A DNA stretch of 22,216 nt from Rhizomucor pusillus (GCA_900175165.2 FWWN02000448.1:1-22216); one strand, 5' to 3'. Numbered from the stretch's first letter, positions 10,462 through 19,972 are shown. The notes: a model not told the origin generated them from the letters alone. Made by a program: numbers and translations.

Positions 10462-10550
10462 ACTTCCGCACACGCACGCACGCATGCACGCTCCAATTCC
10501 ATCTCCAACACGATTCTCAACACATAGCTTGTAAATAGACCAGGGCGACG

Positions 10551-10556
10551 AATAAA
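10551..10556 (+). terminator. Poly(A) signal of the LisH-CTLH gene
   Basis: AATAAA lies 90 bases after the LisH gene stop and 90 bases before the end of the convergent eL38 coding sequence. It is a plausible cleavage signal. Confidence 0.5.
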
Positions 10557-10645
10557 GAAATGTTACAAAAAAGGGGCCGAGTTCAAAGCAGGACGACGAT
10601 AACGATGTTGGGTCCAAAAACATGGCTCGATCGCTTCCGTTTTTT

Positions 10646-11171
10646 TTATTTGCTGATTTCAGTGACAGAGAGAGCTATCGAAGCAAACATGCAACAACGT
10701 TAGCAGCTTGGTGGGTTAATTTGATGTTGTACCGTTACATACCAGGAGGAAGGGATTGTCTCAACTTTTGAGCCTTCTGCTTGTCCTTGACGACAAGGGT
10801 GTACAAGTAGCGGGAGCAGCGAAGCTTGAACTTGACATTGTCAGAGTTCTTCTTGATGCGAGCAGCTAAAAGGAACCATATGTTAACGACCAAAATTTGT
10901 TAACAATGAATTATAACAAACGTACAGCTAGCGTCCTTTCTGCGGGCAATTTCGAGGAACTCCTTGATATCCTTGATCTGCTTAGGCTATTGAGACGCAA
11001 AAAGGAGTCCATGTTAGCTCAATTGTCCACTGCAATGCGGCTTGACATGTCCCTCTCCCGGGGTCGTCAAATACTGATTTCATCTCATCCATCCATCCAT
11101 TCATCCATCATCCATGCTACTCTGTGTGCACAGAAACGAGGTGTGATCCATTATTGTGGTATACGTACCAT
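10646..11171 (-). CDS. RPL38: 60S ribosomal protein eL38
   Basis: Four exons on the minus strand: 11171-11169 (only the ATG), 10986-10926, 10865-10743 and 10674-10646, giving 71 residues, the family's normal length. The protein starts [20 protein letters not shown], continues [20 protein letters not shown] and ends [12 protein letters not shown], matching eL38 throughout. No exon is long enough to be caught as an ORF of usual cut-off length. The last junction was chosen because the donor GTATGT interrupts LPPG and the downstream CGATAG acceptor restores the normal tail; ignoring it would end the protein early at Met-stop. Intron 1 (10987-11168, 182 nt) is the longest in the window and follows the ATG directly, a layout common in ribosomal protein genes. 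The product is a structural component of the cytosolic large subunit. Confidence 0.95.
11086..11115. repeat. CATC/ATCC tetranucleotide repeat in eL38 intron 1
   Basis: About seven imperfect units of CATC(C) on the + strand (GGATG on the coding strand). It lies in the first intron of RPL38 and looks like an ordinary microsatellite. Confidence 0.75.
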
Positions 11172-11730
11172 CGCTGTTGCTAAGGAAAAGAGGGATTGCC
11201 AAAGGTTGCCATGCGAAGTCGGCTTTCAGCGGAGGTGATATCCAAAAATGGTAATGGCGCCCATACTGTACTTGCTTATCCTTTCTGGCTGATTTGCTGA
11301 CAGAAACCCACTGCAAACATTCTACTATCACAGATATTAGACTGTAACTACACTTGAAAGAAGATTCGAGATTTCCATGTGTATACGACAAAAACTCTAG
11401 AATGAGAATATATTTTTGAGAATGGTTTATGGCAGCAGAAGACGTCTGCTAATAGCGTGGGACATTTTGAATATTTTTTTACAGTTTTGTATAAACAGTT
11501 GGGGCTGGCATACATAATATGTCTATCAGATTTTCTTGCTAACCTTACTACTGGAAGCTTGAGCAGTAAGCTCGTGTCGCCAGCCTTGTTTCGGAGGAAA
11601 CCTAGATATGAGAAATTATGCTCGGCGAGTTACTGACTGTCTCAAACAGTTGACAGGATATATAAAGTCGAGTGTACATGTTTGTTTGTGAGCTGTAAAA
11701 ACAAACAGTTCTTCCTCTGTCGATCCAAAC
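11172..11730. promoter_or_regulatory. Divergent promoter region between RPL38 and the GH17 gene
   Basis: About 560 bases lie between two outward-facing start codons. On the GH17 side there is a clear TATA box (11659-11666). On the RPL38 side no TATA is evident, as is usual for ribosomal protein genes. No coding block was seen. Confidence 0.55.
11659..11666 (+). promoter_or_regulatory. TATA box of the GH17 glucanase gene
   Basis: TATATAAA 65 bases upstream of the GH17 ATG, a suitable distance for a short 5' leader. It is the cleanest TATA element in the window. Confidence 0.6.
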
Positions 11731-13057
11731 ATGCACGATATCGAGCAAGGAGAAATCAAAACGACAATCCATCAACAAGAATTTGATTCAAGGCCAACTG
11801 AGACCAAGGATATTAATAGCAGTGGCAGCATCAAAAGTAGTAGAAAATTATCATACTTTGTCAAAGGATGCATTCTCCTTATCATTGTAGCTATTGTTGT
11901 TGCGCTGGCAACACTGCCAAACATTATTCGAAATCTCAATGATGGCCAAGGTATTATTGCGAACACAGGCAGTGATGGGCTGTTCCCTTCAACAACAGTA
12001 TCTCCTGCACCTACTGCTACACCAGATCCACGGCTTTCACGCTCGTTCTATGGCATTGACTATACACCTCATGGCGCCCAAGCACAATTCCAATGCGGTA
12101 TTTCACAGCAGCAAGTAAACCAAGATCTCCAAGTCTTGCAGCAACTTACGTCGCGCATACGCTTGTATGGCATGGACTGCGATCAAGCGTCACTGGTCAT
12201 GGAGGGTATCAAGCAGCTGAAACTCGACATGGGTGTACTTTTGACACTGTGGGTGGACGGCAACCAGACAACGTACGAAAGACAATACAAAATCTTCTGG
12301 GATGTAGTCCGAAAATATGGCGGTGACCACATCCTGGGTGTCTCAGTGGGCAACGAAGGTAAATCGTTTCGGCGGGAACAAGTTATAATAAGCAGCTGGA
12401 CTTACACCGTAAATTGCAGCAATCTTTAGAAAACAAATTACAACCAACGATCTTATATCCTTGATCAAAGATGTCAAGACGAAGCTCCAAGGTCTCGGCT
12501 ACTCGCATATCCCGGTTTACACAACCGAGATCAATGATCTGAAACACTTGATACCAGAAGAAGACGCGGTCCTCGACAATGTCCATCCGTTCTTTGCTGG
12601 TACGCACGTGGAAGATGCCGCCAACTGGACATGGCAGTATTTCTACGACGTGGACCAGTATCCAACCATCAAGATCGCGAGAGAGCTGGGACTCAACCAG
12701 ACACAGGCAAAACCGGCGATTATCAGTGAGATTGGATGGCCAACGCATCCTCGAGAGCGCAATATCGAAGGTGCAGTTCCATCTGTTGAAAATATGCAGG
12801 CTTTGCTCGAGACATTTATCTGCGAAGCCAACGAGCGCGGTTTGCCTTACTACTGGTTCGAGTTTAAGGATCAGCCGTGGAAGGAGGCTGCATTCAACGA
12901 GACCCGCGAGGCATACTGGGGATTATTTGATAAAGATCTCAATCTCAAGCCATCAAAAATGCCCAAGTGTCCACTGGCGCCGTGGAAGAAAGGAGATACC
13001 AGCATACCCCAACCTGTTCCTGTCGGAAGCAGGACCAACGACGCTCCTGAGGAATAA
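11731..13057 (+). CDS. GH17 glucan endo-1,3-beta-glucosidase, type II membrane protein (BtgC-like)
   Basis: Two exons: 11731-12358 and 12420-13057, giving 421 residues. Residues 1-40 are a polar cytosolic tail, ~43-62 form one hydrophobic anchor (CILLIIVAIVVALATLP), then comes a Ser/Thr/Pro-rich stalk and the GH17 catalytic domain from about residue 105 (RSFYGIDYTPHGAQ). The expected acid/base Glu is in SVGNE (E209, just before the intron) and the nucleophile Glu in ISEIGWPT (E313); YYWFEFKDQPWK near the end is also typical. Several N-glycosylation sequons (NQT, NWT) lie in the outer domain. There is no cleavable signal peptide, as in fungal BtgC-type enzymes, which act at the plasma membrane/wall on beta-1,3-glucan. 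The final ~50 residues are Pro/Lys-rich without a GPI signal. All catalytic features are present, so it should be active. Confidence 0.93.
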
Positions 13058-13076
13058 TAGGGTCAATATTATTACT

Positions 13077-13082
13077 AATAAA
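13077..13082 (+). terminator. Poly(A) signal of the GH17 gene
   Basis: AATAAA 20 bases after the GH17 stop. Since COX18 ends on the other strand at 13101, the two mature 3' ends very likely overlap. Confidence 0.5.
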
Positions 13083-13100
13083 GTACAGGATGTGCATATA

Positions 13101-14112
13101 TTATTGCTTGCGTTGTTGTTTGCTAGCATCCATGATGGGTAAATGCAGTAGTTGTCGAACTCTGTTGGATCGAAAAGCGATGTTTTGGGCGACACTGTAC
13201 CAGCTGGATGTAAACCAGTAAAGCCCTAACGCCATTGGCGCCTGCGCCGCGATAGGGATAAATAAGAGCGAAATGACTCGGAAAATGTTAGTCAAAACTT
13301 TCTGCGTAGTCGTCTGCTTGCCCTTGGCAAGCCATGCATTCATCTGATGTTTCCAAGCAAAGAATTGTTAATTAAAAGATATACTATTGCTTTTTTCCTC
13401 AATAAATTACCTCAACGTTGATCAGATTGCCCGCACCTATAAGCACGGGAAAGACCATCGTAGGATCGGGAACCGTGAGATCAGTCACCCAGCCGAACCC
13501 GCCGTCCGCAAGCTCTGCAGCCGGTCCATCTGCTAACTGACCATAATATGGCAACTCTAGTCCACAAAGATGGCGGATTGTCATTGTCATGGAAACGAAC
13601 AATGGAAATTGGATGTAAGGTAACAGCAAAAGTTTCCAGCGCTGACAGCCGTGATGTGCATAAATTTCAGAGACTTTTCGTCGGTACTACGGTGAGAAGA
13701 GCAACGTGTAAACAGAAGGTAGATGATAGGCTTGATTGAAAAAGAAAGAAAGCACCTGTTTTTGAAGTTCACTCTGGTACTTTTGATAATCCATGTTTTT
13801 GCCCTTGGATTCGCGTGCTACCTGCATTTTGAGTGTTTCTGCCCAGCTTTGCAGCATGGGTGCAAGTTGTATCATGCGGCCGATGCTTCTTTGCTGGTAT
13901 ACGGCAATGGGTAACGTGAGACAGGATCGCAAAGCGACGGTGGAGGTCACAATGGTCGCCCACCACGGTAACCCGACCGCTGTCGAGTGAAGCGTCTCAA
14001 GTACAGATGCATTCCCTGCAAGAACAACAGGCAAGCTTGTTGCTTGGTTGATGCACGGAAACCGTTGTCTTGATTGCTGCAAAAGTACCCGCCTCGCTAG
14101 TGTCCGAGGCAT
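13101..14112 (-). CDS. COX18: Mitochondrial inner membrane insertase Cox18 (Oxa1/YidC family)
   Basis: Three exons on the minus strand: 14112-13756, 13686-13411 and 13343-13101, giving 291 residues. The N-terminus (MPRTLARRVLLQQSRQRF) is basic with no acidic residue, typical of a mitochondrial targeting sequence. Oxa1/YidC blocks follow: the first membrane segment around GLPWWATIVTSTVALRSCLT, a coiled loop (LQSWAETLKMQVA, YQKYQSELQKQ), then LLLPYIQFPLFVSMTMTIR and VFPVLIGAGNLINVE, and lastly FIPIAAQAPMALGLYWFTSS with VRQLLHLP. The absence of a long matrix-facing C-terminal ribosome-binding tail fits Cox18 rather than Oxa1. Cox18 helps export the C-terminal tail of Cox2 during cytochrome oxidase assembly. 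The intron 1 donor GTGCTT is weak but its removal keeps the frame. It is convergent with GH17 (43 bp between stops) and divergent from MMAB (80 bp between starts). Confidence 0.9.
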
Positions 14113-14192
14113 TTCACCGTTTGATCAATGACAAGGGGAATGCGGTAACTCAAAAAACGAGAAAGGAAAAGTGAAGCCCTTCTTCCACCACC
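14113..14192. promoter_or_regulatory. Shared 80-bp bidirectional promoter of COX18 and MMAB
   Basis: Only 80 bases separate the two outward-facing start codons, so both promoters and both leaders must fit in or overlap this stretch. It contains an A-rich block (CTCAAAAAACGAGAAAGGAA) but no TATA box. Confidence 0.65.
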
Positions 14193-15163
14193 ATGAAGAT
14201 TTACACAAAGACGGGAGATAAAGGTCATTGCCCTGATGCTTTGCTTTAGCATGCGGGCATGTTTGCAAAGAAAGAAGGAGAAAGCTCATTCTTTATGGTC
14301 GTACAGGAACGTCAAGTCTTTACAATGGTGAGCGACGCGACAAGGACGATCTAATCTTTGAAGCGCTTGGTAAACCGAAAATGACGGTGGAGACAAGTTC
14401 TATAAAGTTAAACAAACTGGGCTCGTAGGCACAACCGACGAGCTGACGTCGCATTTGGGCTTGGCTTTGGAGTTTTGCGAAGAGGGTGAATTGCTTACAT
14501 TATGCGCGCAGATCCAATGGGTACGCGAAATTACTTTGTGGGGAAATGATAGGGGAATGCTCAGATAGTCTCGGTCTATCCATCATCACCAGGTGCAATG
14601 CTGTCTCCAAGACATTGGATCAAACGTAGCTACTCCACGAGAACGTTCCAACGATGCTAAAAAGGGTAACAGAGCAGCCATCGCCGCAATCCACGTATAC
14701 GCCTTTGCTAACATGCGGTAGCACGCACTATATTTGATCCTGATGGAAACTTGTGTGCGCAATTGGAACGCTGGATTGATGAGATGGACGCTCATTTGCC
14801 GCAACTGACGCAGTTCATCCTTCCGGTAAAGACAAATATTCGAATTGCGTTTGAGTATCACTGATGAGTCAAGGGTTGTTTGTAGTCCGGTGGAAAAGCC
14901 AGCGCCAGTCTGCATGTAGCACGAGCTGTCTGCCGCCGCGCAGAGAGAAGGTTGCAACCACTTGTCCGGTCGCATCTCTGTGACGAAAGCACTGCTGTTT
15001 ACCTAAACCGGTAAAAAGCAATCCATCTTTGATATAGCCATCTTCCCAAGTGCTCACTCAGCCTTTCACGCTACATAGGTTGAGTGATTATCTCTTTACG
15101 GCAGCTCGTTTTGCCGCAATGAAGCAAGGAAAGATGGAAAAGATATACAAAAAGCAGTCGTAA
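14193..15163 (+). CDS. MMAB: PduO-type corrinoid adenosyltransferase (ATP:cob(I)alamin adenosyltransferase)
   Basis: This enzyme makes adenosylcobalamin, the cofactor of methylmalonyl-CoA mutase. Seven exons: 14193-14223, 14307-14369, 14429-14520, 14593-14665, 14722-14825, 14886-15010 and 15079-15163, giving 190 residues, the usual core size. The N-terminal ATP-binding motif reads [20 protein letters not shown], followed by [22 protein letters not shown], then [15 protein letters not shown] and AVCRRAER (residues 120-142) and the C-terminal [18 protein letters not shown], all hallmark segments. The start is bounded by an in-frame TGA seven codons upstream, and the family motif begins at residue 3, so no mitochondrial presequence is visible unless an upstream exon exists. 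The first intron donor (GTCATT) is non-consensus but the exon join is exact. It is convergent with calmodulin (59 bp between stops). No lesions. Confidence 0.94.
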
Positions 15164-15222
15164 AAAGCAGGAAAGAGGTCTTGATTTGTTTAGTCGGTTA
15201 CAAGCAATGTGATGTTATACCA

Positions 15223-16021
15223 CTATTTATTTGCCTAATGAAGAGAAAGAAAGGCGTAAATACAACGAAAGGAAGCCAAGAGCTGACAAATAAACTTTTG
15301 GATCGCAAGCACATACCATCATTTTTACAAACTCCTCGTAATTAATCTGCCCATCCCCATCCCTATCAGCTTCGCGGATCATTTCATCCAACTCTGCTTG
15401 CGTAAGCTTTTCGCCTGCAGGCATGAAAATAGATATAAATAATCTTTGTATTTTTTGCAGCATAATATACACTTGACAACTTACCGATTGACGTCATGAC
15501 ACTTCGAAGCTCGGTGGCAGAGATGTATCCATTACCATCCTTATCAAACACTTGGAAGGCTTCCCGCAACTCCTGTTGCGGGTCGGTTGAGCGCCTTTGC
15601 CTGGATTCAGTGTCAACGGTGGTCTAACAGGACGATGCAAGAACATTTACCGAACAAGCATGGACAGGAACTCGTTAAAGTCGATGGAACCGCTTCCGTC
15701 CGCATCCACCTCCTGAATCATATCACGAAGCTCAGATTCGGTCGGTGTGAGGTTGAGCGATCTCATGACAGCACCGAGTTCGGACGCGTCAATGGTTCCA
15801 CTTCCGTCCTAATTTTGATGACGTCCACAGTCAATAGACGATCTATGGTTCACACTCTGGCCTTCCAGCTACTTGCTTTGTCGAAAAGATCGAATGAAGC
15901 CTTGTACTCTGCGATTTGTTCTTGCGATAACTGATCAGCCTGTGCGACCTGTGTGTTAGATATAAACTTGCGTGCAACGAAAAGAAAGGGCGGGAGATAG
16001 GAAAGCAGAATTCTGTACCAT
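15223..16021 (-). CDS. CMD1: Calmodulin
   Basis: Six exons on the minus strand: 16021-16019 (ATG only), 15948-15877, 15808-15651, 15600-15485, 15414-15317 and 15234-15223, giving 152 residues (typical calmodulin: 148-149). Four intact EF-hand loops are seen: [12 protein letters not shown] (24-35), [12 protein letters not shown] (60-71), [12 protein letters not shown] (97-108) and [12 protein letters not shown] (133-144). The C-terminus is FVKMMANK, encoded partly by a 12-base last exon. Intron 2 uses a GC donor, required to keep loop 1 whole. The N-terminus ([12 protein letters not shown]) is three residues longer than usual, and the central linker is unusually basic ([11 protein letters not shown] instead of the common ARKMKDTD), so this may be a slightly diverged paralogue. 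It is a cytosolic calcium sensor acting on kinases, calcineurin and myosins. Confidence 0.94.
15809..15876 (-). other. GC-AG intron in the calmodulin gene
   Basis: On the minus strand the exon ends GACAAA|GCAAGT and resumes after AAATTAG at GACGGAAGTGG. Only this join gives Asp-Lys-Asp-Gly-Ser-Gly, the first EF-hand loop. The GTAGCT donor four bases further in would shift the frame. Confidence 0.88.
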
Positions 16022-16200
16022 GATTGCGTAAGGACGGAAAATAAGGTAAGGAAAAGGGAGAAAGAGAGAAAGGAAAAAAGAAACGACTTTGAAACGGATT
16101 GTTATGCCCTTTTTATTTTTTTGTTTCTCGGCGTGTGCGCGCGGGAGGGGAATTGTACAACCTGATGAAGATTCTATAGACTCTTGTGTGTGTGAGTCTG
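16022..16200. promoter_or_regulatory. Calmodulin promoter / leader region with a polypurine-polypyrimidine tract
   Basis: About 180 bases between the calmodulin start and the stop of the upstream copper-fist gene, both on the minus strand. 16030-16085 is almost entirely purine on the + strand, i.e. a C/T-rich tract just before the calmodulin ATG, of the kind often found near fungal transcription starts. Confidence 0.5.
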
Positions 16201-16639
16201 TTATTTCGCCTCATCTTCCGACGAAGAGTAGCCGAGTGCGGTGGGAGTGAATCCTTTTGGATGGACAAGGCATCCAGGGCAGGTGCAGCCGAAACCACAA
16301 TAGCAGGTCATGATTTTCGAAACGGTTTGAGCATTCATCACGCATGACGTCTGTAGCGGCGTTATCGTCACGAGCACCGATTCTCCCTGAAAATTCTGAA
16401 GACAGTTTGTGGTACACGATGGGTGAGGTGTCAGGCTGCCACAGGAGCCACCTATCAGGCTACCAACCGCCGACGGCGCCGATGCCGTTGTCGCTGCCAT
16501 CATGCTATCCGCATTGTACTCGAGGGTATTATCCAGCAACTGCAACGAGTCTAGTCCCAGGTCAGCCACTGTAGACGGCGGTGCGGGCTCTTCCTTTTCC
16601 TGCTGCGGCCTGCTGCCGTTGATGCTGCTAACGCTGCCG

Positions 16640-16677
<38 letters not shown>

Positions 16678-17152
16678 GCTACCACTGACTGTGGCGTGCA
16701 GCGAACATACGTTCTCCATCGCTTTGGATTTTTGATGACATGGTACAAGGACTACTTTAGCTTTTTCAGTGCATGTACAAGGGGTCAGTGATCCTTCTTG
16801 ACAGTTTGCCGATACATCTAACAGCAATGCAGATAATTAGCCAGGTATGCACCGGAAGAAAGAAAAACAGCCACGAGAACAACTTACTGTTCGATTTGCA
16901 GATACATTTTGCGTGGATCTGCTTGGTCTTGCGCAGGTCTCTGCAATACGCACACTGACTGATTGGACGCCCTTTCCTGCGAACTTCTAATAGGGGCCGG
17001 TCGGTATGATTGCAGTTGGAGGAACGATGTCCCTGATTTTGGTATCCAATTTCAAATTAGAATCAACTCTGCTGCTTGCTTGCATCATTCTTTAAATTGC
17101 TTACCCTGATACACGATAGACATGCAAACTTTACACCGTCGTAGATGACCAT
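16201..17152 (-). CDS. Copper-fist transcription factor, Cuf1/Mac1-like copper sensor
   Basis: Three exons on the minus strand: 17152-17105, 17032-16888 and 16817-16201, giving 269 residues. Residues 1-40 form a copper fist: GVKFACLSCIRGHRSSNCNH supplies Cys-x2-Cys-x8-Cys-x-His, followed by the minor-groove motif KGRP. A further Cys cluster (CAYCRD, CICK, CTC) follows. Near the C-terminus CYCGFGCTCPGCLVH (residues 236-250) gives C-x-C-x3-C-x-C-x2-C-x2-H, the arrangement of the copper-sensing C-motif of fission yeast Cuf1. This suggests an activator of copper-uptake genes that is switched off when copper binds, rather than an Ace1-type metallothionein activator. Between them lies a low-complexity stretch with 13 consecutive Asn. 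Both metal-binding modules are intact. The functional assignment is by motif spacing only; iron-related targets are also possible. Confidence 0.9.
16639..16677. repeat. (GTT)13 trinucleotide repeat encoding poly-Asn
   Basis: Thirteen perfect GTT units on the + strand read as 13 AAC codons in the copper-fist gene on the minus strand. Pure codon repetition indicates recent slippage, so its length probably varies between strains without shifting the frame. Confidence 0.92.
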
Positions 17153-17649
17153 TTTGGATTCTTTTCTTTTCTTTTTTGTTCGTTTCTTGTTGCTTGTGAC
17201 AGACAGTAACGGATGTATATAGGGAAGAGGGAAAATAATCGAGAGAGACGAGAGGAAGAGGGAAATAGTTGAAAAAGTAGGATGCACAAAAGCTCAGTTG
17301 AGCTTGTAGTCGAACAAGAGAAGAGAGAAAAGTGCGCAAGGCTCAGCGAGCTTGGCTTTGTTCAGAAAGCAAAAGAAGTGCAGAGAATACGTCAATAGAA
17401 TCAACACGAATGCTTACAGTGATATCGTGGAAGAAATTGATCATTACCAAATGCTAGCAGAATGAAACAATGGTGCTTTGGATTAAGAAAGAAATAATCT
17501 GTGGATATAAATACAAGCAATTAGATAAGAATGTTCAGTTAGGTTATTCAATAGAAAGAGTAAAAAGAAAGAGAGCACGGAAGTGAAGAAGGAAAGATGG
17601 AAGAAAAAAGCACAAAGAAAGGGGTGGACAAGTGGACAAGTTTTTGAGA
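17153..17649. promoter_or_regulatory. Divergent promoter region of the copper-fist and deubiquitinase genes
   Basis: About 500 bases between outward-facing starts. Near the copper-fist ATG (17153-17290) the coding strand is C/T-rich, interrupted by A/G blocks. Near the deubiquitinase start (17555-17635) the + strand is a purine-rich run. TATA-like ATATAG/ATATAA lie near 17216-17221 and 17504-17509. I see no gene here. Confidence 0.5.
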
Positions 17650-19972
17650 ATGCAATGCAATAACAACGCTGCGTGGCAGGCAGCTCTCATTTTAGTGGAC
17701 CCGTTCACTCTCCGATTCCGCCTGTGCTCCCTCCTAAATCTTTTTTGTTACTTTCTGTGCCTGCACCTGTTTTCACTGTTCATTGACTCGCTACTACTGA
17801 AGCCTTCGACGTATACAGTGCAACCAAACGACGACATGCAGCTCATGCTGGAGAATCTCCAGTGCTTGCTGATGGACGCGTCAATGATCTCCATCCTCAT
17901 CGCCACCGTCGTTGCGATCTCAAGCTTTCTTCTTGTTCTACGCATGTCTCATTATTATCCTGAGTACAGCTCGTATCGAGAGTTCCTACAATCTCTTCTG
18001 TCTGGAATTATCATCATGTGCGGTACAATTGCGCATTACACTGGTCTCCGGTACCTTGCCGCCTTACCTCGTATTTACGTTCAATCCGGAATGATATGTT
18101 ACGGCATTATTTCTCTCTTGCATCCAATTCTCCCCAGACTCTCAACACTGCGATTGTCCTTTGCCACTGTGCGCTGGGCTCTACGATCACGCTCAACCAT
18201 CCTTGATGACGATGTGTCCTGTGACGACTGCCAACGCTTTGATGGCTTGTCTTATTCTCGATGCAATGTAGCCACCAGAAGCACTGCCGTCCACAACCTA
18301 TCCAACCCTTTGCAGTTCACCCGATACGATCCAGATTCAATATGCATACGACCCGGTGCACCGCTGCCGTTAGTCTCAGGCCTCGTAAACACCGGCAATT
18401 CTTGCTATCTCAACTCTGTTCTCCAGGTAACGAAGACTAAGTAATCTTTCCCTGAAATCCAGAACACTTTGAGCTCACTCGAAACAGGTGCTGTCTTCTC
18501 TCCCAGGATTTCATGCATACCTTGAGCGAATACACCGATTTTCATCTGTGCATCCTCGACCGATCGCGCGATCATTGTTAAAAGTTCTACGACTTTTGAT
18601 TCGTCCTGTCTACGGTCGAGCATCTTTCAGAGCTAAAGACGTCCTGGTGCCCGATTGCCAATTCAATGGTCACGAGCAGGAAGATGCGCATGAACTTTTC
18701 CAAACCATAACAAACGTGGTCTATGCAGAAATCGCCAAAGTCAGAGCGGCTTCAGGGCTCAGGGATATTTTGACTTGTCCACCACGACAAACAAGGCGTT
18801 CATCGATTTTTTCCATATTTTCCACCTCGGATGATTATGATCTATTGAAAGATCCTTTCAAAGGACTACTAGGCAACCAAATTACATGCATGCAATGCGG
18901 ATACTCGGTACGGTCAGAGACTACAAAGGAAACAATTTTTTCTAACTGTGGCAAATTACAGAAAGGAATTTGGCATTCTCCATTCAGCAATATACAACTT
19001 ACATTACCGCAGACAGTAAGTTTTACATTTTAATTGAAGAAGGATATGAGCTCATTTGTATGGTACCAGTGTTCCACAACTTTGGAGGCCTGTTTGCGAC
19101 AGTTCACAGACATTGAATATCTGTCGGATGCATCCTGTCGACGCTGCTCTTTTGTTGAAACCGTGGAAAAGATGTCCGCAGAGGTTGCTGGATTCAGAGA
19201 ATTGGCGAAAGCTACAAAAGTCCCAGCAGAACGACGAGCGTTTCTGAGTGAAATGATTGTAGTGGAGAACCAGCGGCGCGAGCTTCAGCAAGCACTTGAT
19301 CTCGATGACATTGAGAACGAAAAGTACGACAAAATCGTATCACGCACGATTAGCGGCGGAACGAGCAAGCAAGCGATGTTTGCCAGATTACCGAAAAATC
19401 TGTGCTTTCACCTATCCCGAACAGCTTTCGACATTTACGGCGATATTTATAAAAACAACTGTAACATTATCTTTCCTGAATACCTCGACATGACACCATA
19501 CTGTATAACCGATGCATTACATACCAAAACATGCATACCTGTACCTACGAGTACCCCTACGAATACCAACCAAACAACTTACCTGTACAGATTAATGGGA
19601 GTAATTGTACATATCGGCGACCATGACTCTGGGCATTACATAGCCTACAAACGACACCTAACCGCGTCAAACTGCAACTGCAAGAGATGCAGGACATCGA
19701 ACGGGGACAAAAAACAGCATACGACACTAATTGCAGATAATCTTTGGTACCGTATTTCCGACGAGCATGTGCAGCGCTGCACTGTCGACGAAGCACTGTT
19801 CCGAGCAGATGCGTATATGCTCATGTATGAAGCAATCCCCCAGCAACCAGTTGACTTGGATAACCTCTCACAAAACCATCACCTGATGCCCGAATTGATG
19901 GAATCCTTTATGTCTCTGTACTCGGAAGGTTCCATTGAAGCCCTGTCTATAGCACATACTTATGAAAATTGA
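17650..19972 (+). CDS. Membrane-anchored ubiquitin-specific protease, USP30/Ubp16-like (peptidase C19)
   Basis: Three exons: 17650-18426, 18488-19015 and 19070-19972, giving 735 residues from the first ATG. Residues ~30-160 hold three or four hydrophobic segments (LCSLLNLFCYFLCLHLF, SILIATVVAISSFLLVL, SLLSGIIIMCGTIAHY, SGMICYGIISLL), a membrane anchor before the protease. The catalytic domain begins LVNTGNSCYLNSVLQ with the nucleophile C252. Zinc-ribbon pairs CMQC and CRRC follow, then the His box HDSGHYIAYKR (H624) and WYRISDEHV. In most USPs the third catalytic residue is Asp/Asn in FDD; here Ser665 precedes Asp-Glu, as in USP30, whose triad is Cys-His-Ser. USP30 and yeast Ubp16 sit in the mitochondrial outer membrane (USP30 also on peroxisomes), so a similar location is likely. 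The start is uncertain: a later ATG at 17836 would remove the first hydrophobic segment. Confidence 0.88.

Noticed and set aside
10987..11168. Possible intronic box C/D snoRNA in the long first intron of RPL38
   Set aside because: A near C box (ATGATGG on the coding strand) comes from the GGATG microsatellite; there is no CTGA D box at a suitable distance and no terminal stem.
11657..11669. Second copy of the transposon left end: GATATATAAAGTC also occurs at 3220-3232
   Set aside because: The 13-base match covers only the TATA target flank and five bases of the repeat, then diverges. At 11657 it is simply the GH17 TATA box.
12579..13142. 187-codon forward frame overlapping the GH17 gene
   Set aside because: Out-of-frame shadow of GH17 exon 2; low-complexity Arg/Ser composition and no family features.
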